The position numbers and the translations under genes are program-made. This document shows positions 1 to 10,484 of a DNA stretch of 64,000 nt, piece after piece. Source of the DNA: Phaseolus vulgaris (taxonomy: Eukaryota > Streptophyta > Magnoliopsida > Fabales > Fabaceae); contig NC_023758.2 of assembly GCF_000499845.2 (NCBI RefSeq), forward strand, positions 22,681,366 to 22,745,365, read 5' to 3'. Numbering within the stretch: position 1 is the stretch's first letter; each line of letters begins with the position of its first letter. The notes below the pieces were generated by a model. It was not told the origin of the DNA. It saw nothing but the letters and a program-made list of their open reading frames with translations, and made no database searches.

Positions 1-2225
1 CTTAAGGAAGATTTTGTCTCGACGGTAAAAGATTTTATGGTCAATGGTAAGTGGGCCAGGGGATCAAATGCTTTGTTCATCTGTTTGATTCCTAAGACAG
101 ATAATCGCAACAACTTAACGATTATAGACTGATTTCGCTGGTAGGGTGTGTGTGTAAAATGGTTTTGAAGATTTTGGCTATGAGGTTGAAAAAAATTATT
201 AGTAAAGTCATTGATGTTAGACAATTCGCTTTTCTTGAAGGAAGGGGGCTATTGGATAGTATTTTGGTAGCTAATGAAGTTTTAGAAGAGATAAAGAGGA
301 AGAAGAAAAGTTGTATGTTTTTCAAGGTGGATTATGAGAAGGCTTAAGACTCTGTGAGGTGGGATTTTATTTATTATATTCTAGGCAGGCTCGATTTTTG
401 TGAAAAGTGGATTTCCTAGATCAAAGCTTGCTTGGAATTTGCGTCGATGTTAATTCTCGTAAATGGGAATCCTACTAAAGAATTTATTCCAAAGAAAGGG
501 TTGAGGCAAGGCGACCCTTTAGCTTCGTTCTTGTTTCTCATAGTGGCTGAAGGGTTAGTCGGGGTATCTAGGACCGTGGTTGAGAAAGACTTGGTTGAGA
601 GCCTGGAGATTGGGGAGAAGTTGGTAAAGGTAAATATGCTTTAGTATGCTGATGACACTTTGTTTTTTGTAAGGCAAATATAAAAAATGTCTTTAACATA
701 AAGGTTATGTTGAATTGTTTTGAATTGGCATCTGATCTTAAGGTGAATTTCTTCAAGAGCAGACTTGGTGGGGTTGGGGTGGTTCAGACGAAGATTCTAC
801 ACTTTACGACAATTCTAAATTGCAAGGTGATGAGAACTCCTTTTAAGTATTTGAGAATGCCAGTAGGGGGGTGTCAGAAAAGGGGTGACTTTTGGGATGA
901 GTGGTAAACAGAGTAAAGAGAAGGCTAGACAGGTGGAAAGGTAGATGTATCTCGATGGCGTCGTCGATACCTCTGTTCTATCTTTCACTATTAAAACTAT
1001 CATCTATTGTTTTGAAGAAGATCGTGAGTCTGCAGAGGAATTTTTTGTGGGAATGGGGATTAGAAGGAAGGAAGATTGCATGGGTTGCCTGGGATAAGGT
1101 ATGTAAATCCAGGGAAGAAGAAGGGCTTAACATTATTAATGTCAGACAATTTAATTTGGCTTTGCTGGGAAAGTGGATTGGCGTCTGAAAATGGAAACGG
1201 GGGGTTGTGGAGGGAGGTCATGGAATCAAAGTATGGAGGATGGAGAGGACTGAAGGAGCAACGAACTAATAATGGTAAGATCTCACTGTGGTGGAGAAAT
1301 TTAATGAAGGTTTGAAGGTCCGAGGTATGGGAGGGAAGTTTGAATATCGTTTAAATTGGGAGGTTGGAAACGGGAGAGATGTTCTGTTTTGGTAAGATAT
1401 TTGGGTAGATTCAGAAGACTTGAAAAGCAAGTTTCCATGGTTGTTTTCTTTGTCCGTTCTTAAGGAGGAAAATTTATGTGATTGTGGAACAAGGGTGAAC
1501 GGGACCTTGGGAGTGGAACTTAAGGTGGAGAAGGGGTCGCTTGGGAGGAGGAGCAAGAATGTAAACTCTTAGAGATGATTTCCAACAAGAGGCTCGAGAT
1601 GGAAACAGTGGATAGATGGGTTTGGAAGGATAGTGAGTCAGCAGAGTTTTCAGTTAAGTTTGCTTATGGTTTTCTAATAGGAGAAGGAAATGAGGAAGAC
1701 TCGAGAAGGTACAAGTTCTTCTGGAGTATTAAGACAATTCCTTCAACTCACATCACAACTTGGAGAGTGACTGAAAACAAGGTTGCTTATAGGGTAAATC
1801 TAGAGAGAAGAGGTATAGGGGTCGAGAGCAATCTGTGTTGTTTGTGCAAGATGTCAGAGAAGTCAACAAATCATTTGTTCTTCAGTTGCAGAGTTGCTTG
1901 GATAATTTGGAACCTATGTTACGATTGGTTAGGTGTGAACTTGGTTGACTTTATGGATCCTGGATCTCATCTTGAACTGTTTAAGATTCTGGACGTGTCT
2001 ACTTCAGTTAATCTTGTCATGGGTAACGTATAGATCGCGTTGGTTAGCGAGATTTGGAGACATAGGAATAATTGTTTATTTAAAGGTGGAGTGGTTGATC
2101 ATATTGAAGTTTTTTCCTTGGCACAGGTTAAGGTTTGGTCCTGGATCTCATCAAAGATACCATCAGCTAATTTCTCATTCTCTGACTGGTGTCTAGAATT
2201 CTTGGTATGTATGTATTCGATTTAA
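1..2225 (+). pseudogene. L1-type LINE reverse transcriptase remnant
   Basis: Decayed coding region of a plant non-LTR retrotransposon, cut at its 5' side by the window edge. Broken reading frames still show reverse transcriptase landmarks in order: a region ending KVDYEKA near 340, the GLRQGDPLASFLF block near 500-540, and the YADD catalytic motif near 645-660 just after an in-frame TAG. Near 1840-1920 is a zinc-binding zf-RVT-like end (CCLCKMSEKSTNHLFFSC), usual at the C-terminus of plant LINE ORF2. Several stops and frame changes (for example near 346, 418 and 643) make it non-functional. No poly(A) tail or target-site duplication could be assigned at the 3' side. Confidence 0.85.
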
Positions 2226-3104
2226 TATTTTTATAAAGGTTGCTCATTTTTATTATTTTTCTCTTTAATTGATAGAGTCGGGGTAGATAGTACCAAGTAA
2301 TACTATTGATTCATAATGATGACTTTAAAAAAATTAAGAATTAAAGCTTTGATTATAATTTTGTTTTGTAGGATATTTTTTATTTGTTAATTAGATTCAT
2401 TTAAGGCTCATTTAATTGTGTTTTTTATGGTTAAGGAAAGGTAATGCTTAAGAAAGTGGAAAGTTTTTTGGGACAGGATTGAAATTAAAATTTATTTATT
2501 TTACTATATAAACATCATTTCTAAAACATATCATCATAATAAGATTAATTTAGACCAAATTCAAATATTAAACTTCATTTCTGAAAATGAATCATGTCTG
2601 TGATTCAATACAAGATAAATACAAGATAAAATGTGATACACTTTCACTAATTACTGCATTTTATTTCAAAAACTATATACTGTGTAAAAAATTTAATTTA
2701 TTGTAAAATCTTGGAAGCCTAGTTATTTAGTTTTGAATTATTACAGTATATATAAAAGTATTAATATTGTGAATTAATTATAATAAGAAAAATGCACACT
2801 ATATAGGGATATTAAAATTTATTTTTATAAGTGTAAACCTATAATTAGTTTTCAAAAATATATTTTTGCATAAAAATCAACATATTTTCACTTTACATAT
2901 ATTTTTCAATAAAATATTATTTAAAAATGAATGTAAAAAGAGAATACAAATATATTTTTTTTATCAATAAAATAAATAAATAAACATAAAGAGTATTTAA
3001 AATATTACCACTTATATATAAAAATATCAAAATTGTACATAAATAAAAATACAAAAATTAAAACATAATTGATTTATAGCGTAGTCTCAATTAATTGTTT
3101 TTTT
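2226..3104. other. AT-rich intergenic, no gene seen
   Basis: Very AT-rich sequence between the LINE coding remnant and the next LINE end. It has short A/T runs and AAAT-type microsatellite tracts near 2970-2990 and 3111-3125. No open frame or RNA gene could be supported. Confidence 0.6.
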
Positions 3105-3332
3105 TATCAATAAATAAATAAATATATGATATTTGAGGGGTGTTCTAATCCTATTACAAAGAGACGGTCCAACAACCAAATCTACAAGATCCAAGAGAAT
3201 TAGATACTTAAGTATCTCTAAACCAACATCATGAGAAAAGTTCCTCCAAAACTTATTCAATTAATAACTACATAAAGAACCTGCTAAGAATTTTTATTTC
3301 AAATATATTTAACTACCCCACAACCTTATATA
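3105..3332 (-). repeat. LINE 3' end, outer half (split by Sirevirus)
   Basis: Read on the - strand this is the 3'-terminal part of a LINE-like copy, ending in a TTATTGATAAAAAAAA-type tail near 3105. It is homologous, in inverted orientation, to about 35340-35635. Shared landmarks are the CTCTTTGTAATA segment, the TTGGAGGAAC segment and the CACAACCTTATA segment. Its continuation lies at 14022-14226, on the other side of the Sirevirus insertion. The LINE assignment rests on the tail and on resemblance to typical plant L1 3' UTRs; the homology between the two copies is directly visible. Confidence 0.6.
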
Positions 3333-5157
3333 TGTTGGGTCTATTAGTGTCTAAGTTCAAGAGGGGAGAGGTGAATTGAGCTTATAAAGTTTTTGCAAGA
3401 ACACACAATTTTTCAGTATTCCAGAGGCAAAAAGAACAGATTGTTTTTACATGAAACAGATTGATTTTTCAGAGCAGTCTTGGCACAATTTGAATTTTGT
3501 TCAATGTAAAATTGTGTTCAACAAGAAATATAACAGAACCAGATCAGCTTAATATTGTGAGGATGAAGGATATAGCTATGCTTAGAAATCAATCAAAGGT
3601 TACACAACACAAGGTTTCAAGAAGTATAATCCTTTCTCGGGTTTTAATGAATGATCAGTTTGTTCACAATTCACTTAAACCATTATATGCAGCAACCTTG
3701 TTTATGATCAGAAAACTTTAACAAATCAGGAAGAACAGTTTTCACTTAACCCAGAATTAACAGATTCAATTTAAAAAGAACAGATTTAGTTCTTGACAGA
3801 ATTAAGCAAAAACCAGAAAAGAGTGCAGGGATGAGAATACAAGATACACACGTTTTTATACTGGTTCACTCATACAGAGCTACATCCAGTCTCACCTTAC
3901 CCCAAGGTGGAATTCACTAAAAAACAGTACCAATCACTTACAAAACCAGCAGTTCTTGAACACTACAAGAACACCATACACAATGCTGAAAAACCCTATT
4001 TCAGCACACCTTGCACTCCAAGAAACCCTATCAAGGAGTGACTAACACTTACACCTTTACAAAACAGAATAAAGGAAAGATTACACCTGAAAAGAAGATG
4101 CAAGAACTCAAAACCAGTAGTTCAATTTGCTGCAGAACTGCACCAGCACCTTCACCAAGATTCAAGGTTTCCTAGAACAAGCACACTTGAAAATCTCTTT
4201 GGAAAACCTTTCAAAAACTCTTTCAATCCTTCTTCTCACATGGAAATTGTTTGATCTCTGTCAAAAGCGTAATTCCTCAGCACTAATTCATGTGAGAGAG
4301 ACTTTTCTTTATATAGAAAACAGTTTCTAACTTCTTTTCAAAAAACAGTTGAAAAGCAGTTAAGAAAACAACAGATTCAGTTTTGAACTTAACAGATTTA
4401 TTTTGTTGAAACTACCAACTCAGCTTAACAGAAATAACTGTCTGAGTGGTACCTTTGGTGCCCTAACTAACTTGTGAAAAACCTTTCAGCAGACCAAAGA
4501 ATAAACCTGTTCTTTCACAGTAAAACAGATTAAAGTATAACACACAAGCCAGCTCATCTTAATTGAAATAACGAACTGAGCTTTCCCTTGGTGCCTTAAC
4601 AGAAATTTAGAAAAGCCTTTTAACAGAGAAGAAATAAACAGATTCTTTCTCCATAAAACAGATTTATTTGTGTACTGTTTTAAAACTGTTAAAACCATTT
4701 TAAAAAGCTTTTCAAAAACCATTTAACGAAAGCCTTTTTAAAAGAGAAGAAATAAACAGATTCTTTCTCCATAAAACAGATTTATTTGTGTACTGTTTTA
4801 AAACTGTTAAAAACATTTTAAAAAGCTTTTCAAAAACCATTTAACGAAAGCCTTTTTAACAGAGAAGAAATAAACAGATTCTTTCTCCATAAAACAGATT
4901 TATTTGTGTACTGTTTTAAAACTGTTAAAAACATTTTAAAAGGCTTTTCAAAAACCATTTAACCACATCATGTGCTTGATCTAGACTTGGTTAGGCATCT
5001 AGGATAGGTTACACAGCAAAAGGCAATCATGCACACTTACAAGCCTAATTACAAATGAATCTAAAAACCTATTACAATCTTCAAAGCACTCAAGTCATTT
5101 TCTTCATCAAACACACATCAAGTCTTGGTAGGGAAGAAGCTTCCTCCAGCTTCAACA
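3333..5157 (-). repeat. Sirevirus 3' LTR
   Basis: 1825 bp, nearly identical to 12197-14021. It starts TGTTGGGTCT and ends CTTCAACA on the + strand. About six substitutions distinguish the two, for example near 3388, 3402, 3407, 3640, 4414 and 4562. It contains the 118-bp tandem array described separately. Short ORFs inside are identical in both LTRs and have no recognisable product. Confidence 0.95.
4609..4962. repeat. Three 118-bp tandem repeats in 3' LTR
   Basis: Three copies of a 118-bp unit; the landmark GAAGAAATAAACAGATTC falls at 4628, 4746 and 4864. Units carry ACAGATTTATTT and TTTTAAAACTGTTAAAA motifs and differ by a few bases. The same array is at about 13473-13826 in the other LTR, so it predates this insertion. 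Confidence 0.9.
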
Positions 5158-5172
5158 ATCTCCCCCTGTTTG
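5158..5172 (-). other. Polypurine tract of Sirevirus
   Basis: The + strand reads ATCTCCCCCTGTTTG directly after the LTR, so the coding strand has AGGGGGAGAT abutting the 3' LTR. This is the classic Copia plus-strand primer tract. Confidence 0.85.
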
Positions 5173-5601
5173 ATGGAGACAAATTCCCTTTGCTTTGCAC
5201 AGCTTTGAAGAAAGATCATGACCAAATCTGTACAACACTATATACAAAGAAAACAGGTGTTAAAGCAGAACAACAGATTTAGAAATGATATACTTGCAGA
5301 TTTAACATCTGAATCATATCAGCAGCCACTGTGAATATCATCTGCAGAACCTGTACCAGGCTATTCTTAGGCTGTTCTGTACTAGGCTATTCTTCTCCCC
5401 CTTTGGATTCATCAAACAGAATGGGAGCATAAAATACCATAGAAAAAATAATAGCCATACATAACAGTTCAAATAAAACCAATAAGCCATAGAGGTTCAT
5501 TACAAACCACAAAACAACTAAAAACCAGTGCAGAAAAAAACAGTACAGATTAATTTCAAATTGTTCAACAACATATAAAAGATAAAGACTTAGAAATAGG
5601 A
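5173..5601 (-). other. Sirevirus 3' untranslated segment
   Basis: Lies between the extra ORF and the 3' LTR. It contains the second polypurine-like motif and a short duplicated TACNAGGCTATTCTT segment near 5353-5393. A hydrophobic 72-codon frame on - (5387-5605) overlaps the end of the extra ORF by 4 nt and starts only at GTG; it is not accepted as a gene. Confidence 0.6.
5391..5416 (-). other. Second polypurine-like motif
   Basis: Another TTCTCCCCCTTTGG stretch followed by a sequence resembling the one next to the true tract (ATCAAACAG versus GTTTGATGG nearby). Multiplied polypurine signatures upstream of the 3' LTR are a described Sirevirus habit. Whether this copy primes anything is unknown. 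Confidence 0.55.
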
Positions 5602-6784
5602 TCACTTGTTGTTGTAATAGAGCTCAGCTAGTTGCACTTGAATTCCTTCAAGTTGATCATCCAAGTGTTGAAACCTGGCGTAAGTCATCTCATAGTGTGC
5701 CTTCTGCTCATCTGTGAGTGTGTCCAGCCTGCTTAGCACCTGTCTTTCAAACATAGACAGAGGTTCACCTCTGTACTCAGGTGCCTCATATGCAACTATT
5801 GCATTCTGACTAGTGGCAGCAACATCTTCATGTTCAGCAGAATGTACTGGTGATTCGTCCATGTGTTGCACACCATCAGCATTTTCTTCTTCTTCATTTC
5901 CTTGAGGGGCAGCTTCTTGCTCAACCCTTTGTCCAGCATTCCTTCTAAAAACCCAGCCATCTTCATCCTTATAGAATCCCATTTTCATGAGTGTGGAGTT
6001 ATCTATTTCACTTGCAGCCTTAATAGAATCATTCCTTTCATTGTTAGTGTCCACTTTAAAGTGATCAATTAGTTTTGACACAAATATTGCATAGGGAAGG
6101 CGATAATCAGGTAGTCTTGCAGATTTCAGCATATGTTCAACCATAGTACTTACCCAATTTACCTTAAGCTGGTTCATGATGCAATACAGCAGTATCAAGT
6201 CTTCCTCATGAAGTACAACATGATTACTTCCTCTAGGGGTAAGCTGCCAAGCAATTATATGAGCTAAGAGTCTAGGAATTAGAGTTAGGCTACCTGCATG
6301 ATACCTAGCTACTGGTTCAGTGGGATTCCTCACACAACTTCTATAAAATTGCATTTTGTTGAATCCTTGAATTCCAGCAGTATTTCCTTTGCTCACTTTC
6401 AGTCCTGAATATTTGATTCCACCCACACTGCTCCAGATTTCCCTAGTGATCTTCAGCTTTACTCCTTTTACATGGGAAACCAGATTTTTACCCTCTTGTT
6501 CAAGGTTGCAGTAAAACACCTTCACAAGGTCTGGATAAACGTTTCCATTCATCTCCAGAAACCCTTTCAGCTTTTGATGCTTGAGCAAGTCTTTGGCTTC
6601 TATCAGATTCTCCTCTCAACCATGAGAACTCATGCAGCTTGGGTACATTGATTTGCTTCCTACCAGTCTCATGTATGAACCTTGTCATTGCATCTGAATC
6701 TCCAGCAAACCAGTTTTCCAGGATGCCTTGGCTGCTTTGAGATTGCTCCTTGGATTTCTTCTTTCTATGTGAGGAGGATGCCAT
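5602..6784 (-). pseudogene. Extra ORF in envelope position of Sirevirus (frame broken)
   Basis: Lies downstream of pol, where Sireviruses carry an envelope-like or other extra ORF. An N-terminal piece starts at 6784 (MASSSHRKKKSK..., basic and Ser-rich). A second frame holds the main body to 5602. The two frames change over near 6610-6620, consistent with a one-base indel. The body resembles the 'putative plant transposon protein' type found in legume and other plant retroelements: a conserved central block around 6200-6330 (PVARYHAGSLTLIPRLLAHI), then an acidic, Glu- and Asn-rich C-terminal region. I see no convincing signal peptide or transmembrane helix, so an envelope function is not supported. 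The role of the family is unknown. Confidence 0.65.
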
Positions 6785-7346
6785 GCTTAATCTGTTCTTC
6801 CCTGCATCAATATTTTACCATACAATTCTAGAAGAAAGACATTACAGATTATTATTCAAAAGCAGAAACAAAACCTGTGGTGAAGCAATGTGCACCTGGA
6901 CAGCTTATAGTGCAAGTGAGATAGTGTGAGGAACGAGCTAAATTGTGCTAGGTTTATATAGAATTGTTAAACCAAAATTGAAAAGCACAAATTTTAATTC
7001 AGGGCAATGTAATCAGATTTTGGAAATAATGAATTTTGAAGAAAAATCAAATCCCACAGATATGCTACAGATTTTATTCCAATGGTGCAGCAGGTTCAGG
7101 TGTGGATTCACGTAAGAATATCTTGGAAACTGATTTTGGTACACAAATCTGTTGCATCTACACAAAATCCAATTAGTTAGGATACCCACACACTAATTTG
7201 CATGAATCTGCTGGTCAATAACCGTAAAAGCAGTCAATAATAAAGTGAGAGAGAGAAAAATAAATCTTTCTCTTTCCTAGTCACAGCTGTGATTTCTGAA
7301 ACAGGGAACGAAACATGTTAAAACATAAAACAACAGATTGAAATTT
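6785..7346 (-). other. Spacer between pol and extra ORF
   Basis: AT-rich 560-bp segment of the Sirevirus with no supported ORF. It contains a GA-rich tract near 7246-7258. It probably carries the leader, and possibly a splice acceptor, for the downstream ORF; this is inference. Confidence 0.5.
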
Positions 7347-10300
7347 TCACTGCAAAGGACAATTCAAGCTAATTATACCCAATTCATTTAAAAGAAAGTG
7401 AAACCTGTCTTTAGCAAGTGGTTTAGTGAATAGATCAGCTAATTGAAATTCAGTACCAATGAATTGTATATCACATGTTCCATTAGCTATATGTTCTCTT
7501 AGAAAGTGATGTCTAATTTCAATGTGCTTAGTCCTTGAGTGCATGACAGGATTCTTAGACAGATTTATGGCACTTGTATTATCACAATTTATAGGTATGT
7601 TATTTAACAGAATACCAAAATCACTTAGTTGCTGCCTTAGCCATAAGGTTTGAGCACAACAACTTCCAGCAGCTATGTATTCTGCTTCTGCTGTGGAGAG
7701 AGCAACACAAGCTTGCTTCTTGCAATGCCAAGAGATTAGACTTGATCCAAGCATGTGACAAGTCCCACTTGTGCTCTTCCTATCAACTTTGCAGCCTGCA
7801 AAATCAGAATCTGAAAAACCAATCAAATTCAAAGATACCTTGTTAGGATACCACAATCCAACATCCTTAGATCCTTGCAAATATTTCAGAATTCTCTTTG
7901 CTGCATTGTAGTGTGATTCCCTTGGATCAGATTGATATCTAGCACATAGACATACAACAAGCATAATGTCAGGCCTGCTGGCAGTTAGATATAATAAGGA
8001 ACCAATTAAACCCCTATATTTCGTTTGATCCACTGATTTTCCTGTAGAATCTTGATCCAGCTGACAACTTGTTGAAATAGGAGTGCTGATTGCCTTGCAT
8101 TGATTCATATCAAACTTCTTGAGCAGTTCCTTGCAGTATTTTTCTTGACTTATGAAAATCCCATCCTTGAGTTGCTTAACTTGTAGACCAAGGAAGAAAT
8201 TCATTTCTCCTAACATTGACATCTCAAACTCACTTTTCATGGTTTTCACAAAGTCTTCACACATCTCTTCATTTGTGGATCCAAAGATAATATCATCTAC
8301 ATAGACTTGCACAAGTATGATATCTTCACTTTTCTTCTTTAGAAAGAGAGTTTTATCTGAATTGTCACGGCTATATCCTTGAGACAGCAGAAATTCACTT
8401 AGCCTTTCATACCATTGCCTAGGTGCTTGCTTTAATCCATATAAGGCTTTCTTAAGCATGAACACATGTTCTGGATTCTTGTGATCTTCAAACCCTGGAG
8501 GCTGAGATACAAACACCTCTTCATTGATGTAGCCATTTAGAAATGCACTCTTGACATCCATTTGAAATAGCTTGAAGCCTTGTATGCTGGAAAATGCTAG
8601 AAGAAGTCTGACAGCTTCAAGACGTGCTACTGGTGCATAGGTTTCACCAAAAACAATACCTTCTTCTTGGTTATACCCTTTAGCAACCAGTCTTGCTTTA
8701 TTTCTAGTGATAGCTCCATGTTCATCCATCTTGTTCCTGTACACCCACTTGGTTCCTATGATGTTCATCTCATGCTTCCTTGGAACCAAAGTCCACACTT
8801 CATTGTATTCAAACTGGTTCAGCTCTTCCTGCATTGCTGTTATCCAATTGCTGTCTTGCAGTGCTTCTTCCAAGCTTTTAGGCTCAATCTGTGACACAAA
8901 AGCTACTGTTCTGCAGAAGTTATTGAGTGAATTCCTTGTTGAGATTCCTTTCTCAATTTTACCAATTACATTGTCAAGAGTGAGATCCCTTGGAGTCTTC
9001 CATTCTTTAGGCAGTCCTGCATTCATAGTAGATTCTTTGACAGAATTTGGATTAGTAGCATCAAGCTCACTAGACTGATTTTGTTGCATAATTGTTCTTA
9101 AATCATCCATACCAGGTTCATCCACAACAGATTTGGGCACAGAAAAATCTGTTTCATCAAACACAACATGTATAGATTCTTCAACAGCAAGCAATCTTTT
9201 GTTATATACTCTATAAGCATGACCATTTATAGCATAACCAATATGTATTCCTTCATCTGATTTAGGATCAAACTTCCCCAGATTATCTTTACCATTATTT
9301 AAAACAAAGCATTTGCAGCCAAACACCCTAAGATGACTAATGCTAGGCTTCCTTCCTTTATACAATTCATAGGGAGTTTTCTTAAGAATTGGTCTAATCA
9401 ATGTTCTGTTAAGCACATAAGAAGCAGTATATACAGCATCAGCCCAAAAATATTTAGGTAAACCAGATTCATTTAGCATAGTCCTAGCTAACTCTTCTAG
9501 TGATCTATTCTTTCTTTCAACAACACCATTTTGTTGGGGTGTCCTAGGAGCAGAATAACTATGTATGATCCCATGTTTTTCACAATATTTATCAAACTTT
9601 GCATTTTGAAATTCTCCCCCATGATCACTACGAATCTGTTTTATCCTATTTTCATTCTCATTATGCAGAACCTTAGCAAGTTTCTTAAAGGCTTTATATG
9701 CATCATTTTTAGAAGCAAGAAACAAAGTCCATGTATATCTTGAGAAGTCATCAACAATCACCAAGGCATAGTAATTTCCAGCTAAGCTAGCAGTCCTAGA
9801 TGGTCCAAACAAGTCCGTATGCAAAACATCCAAAGCTTTATTTGAAGAAACCATATCTTTTGATTTAAAAGAAGTTCTAATCTGTTTTCCCTTTACACAA
9901 GCATCACACAATCTGTTATTTTGAAACTTTATGTTTGGTAAACCAGAAACAAGTTCCTTAGATTTTAGCTTATTCAAGTGATTTGTGTGAATGTGAGCTA
10001 GTCTCCTATGCCACAGCCATGACTCATCATTTTTAGATAGCAAACACTCATTTTCAGAACAGCTCTTTATAATGTCTAGGAGATAAATGTTGTTTACCCT
10101 TTTTCCAGTGAACAACACCTTACCAGAATTTTCATTTGAAATTGTACAAGTATTTGCTTCGAAATTGACCTTGTATCCCTTGTCACACAGCTGGTTAATG
10201 CTTAGAAGACTATGTTTTAGCCCTTCAACATATAGGACATTTTCAATAGTAGTTGAGTCTTTAGTACCAACATCTCCTCTTCCAAGAATTTTTCCTCTAT

Positions 10301-10460
10301 TGTTATCTCCATATGTGACATGCCCTTCAGCTTTGAGTTTCAGATTTATGAACTGAGTCACATCACCAGTCATGTGCTTTGAGCAGCCACTGTCTAGATA
10401 CCACTGGTTTCTCCTGCTGTTTTTCTGCACCAAAACAAATTTAGCACATATGGTACCCCT
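7347..10460 (-). CDS. pol: Sirevirus pol polyprotein (PR-IN-RT-RNase H)
   Basis: Open frame of just over 1030 codons, uninterrupted from the second stop after gag (10461-10463) to the stop at 7347. Order of domains: aspartic protease (YLDSGCSKHMTGD), GAG-pre-integrase zinc domain (HRRLAHIHTNHL...CDACVKGK), integrase core (HTDLFGPS, DDFSRY, then PQQNGVVERKNR with the catalytic Glu), reverse transcriptase (TKWVYRNK, QMDVKSAFLNG, YVDDIIFGS), and RNase H (STAEAEYIAAG, then HIEIRHHFLRE). All catalytic signatures I can check are intact, so the proteins could be active. The frame has no ATG between the gag stops and the protease, so expression would need readthrough or another gag-pol fusion route. 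Integrase and RT act in the virus-like particle and nucleus during retrotransposition. Confidence 0.93.
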   Translation of the reverse strand, partial: RGTICAKFVLVQKNSRRNQWYLDSGCSKHMTGDVTQFINLKLKAEGHVTYGDNNRGKILGRGDVGTKDSTTIENVLYVEGLKHSLLSINQLCDKGYKVNFEANTCTISNENSGKVLFTGKRVNNIYLLDIIKSCSENECLLSKNDESWLWHRRLAHIHTNHLNKLKSKELVSGLPNIKFQNNRLCDACVKGKQIRTSFKSKDMVSSNKALDVLHTDLFGPSRTASLAGNYYALVIVDDFSRYTWTLFLASKNDAYKAFKKLAKVLHNENENRIKQIRSDHGGEFQNAKFDKYCEKHGIIHSYSAPRTPQQNGVVERKNRSLEELARTMLNESGLPKYFWADAVYTASYVLNRTLIRPILKKTPYELYKGRKPSISHLRVFGCKCFVLNNGKDNLGKFDPKSDEGIHIGYAINGHAYRVYNKRLLAVEESIHVVFDETDFSVPKSVVDEPGMDDLRTIMQQNQSSELDATNPNSVKESTMNAGLPKEWKTPRDLTLDNVIGKIEKGISTRNSLNNFCRTVAFVSQIEPKSLEEALQDSNWITAMQEELNQFEYNEVWTLVPRKHEMNIIGTKWVYRNKMDEHGAITRNKARLVAKGYNQEEGIVFGETYAPVARLEAVRLLLAFSSIQGFKLFQMDVKSAFLNGYINEEVFVSQPPGFEDHKNPEHVFMLKKALYGLKQAPRQWYERLSEFLLSQGYSRDNSDKTLFLKKKSEDIILVQVYVDDIIFGSTNEEMCEDFVKTMKSEFEMSMLGEMNFFLGLQVKQLKDGIFISQEKYCKELLKKFDMNQCKAISTPISTSCQLDQDSTGKSVDQTKYRGLIGSLLYLTASRPDIMLVVCLCARYQSDPRESHYNAAKRILKYLQGSKDVGLWYPNKVSLNLIGFSDSDFAGCKVDRKSTSGTCHMLGSSLISWHCKKQACVALSTAEAEYIAAGSCCAQTLWLRQQLSDFGILLNNIPINCDNTSAINLSKNPVMHSRTKHIEIRHHFLREHIANGTCDIQFIGTEFQLADLFTKPLAKDRFHFLLNELGIISLNCPLQ

Positions 10461-10484
10461 TTAGTCTAGGGTCCAGCATGATTA
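10461..10484 (-). other. Two in-frame TAA codons at gag-pol junction
   Basis: Gag ends with TAA at 10482-10484. After six sense codons there is a second in-frame TAA at 10461-10463, and then pol continues in the same frame. The next frame over is open through the same stretch apart from one TAG. The junction may therefore hold compensating indels rather than a designed readthrough site. Confidence 0.8.

Noticed and set aside
3497..3721. Short frames inside the Sirevirus LTRs (also 12361-12585 and similar)
   Set aside because: Identical in both LTRs because the LTRs are copies; no coding features.
8667..9078. Overlapping + strand frames opposite pol, and others opposite gag (10636-11676)
   Set aside because: They are shadows of the well-supported gag and pol frames on the other strand.
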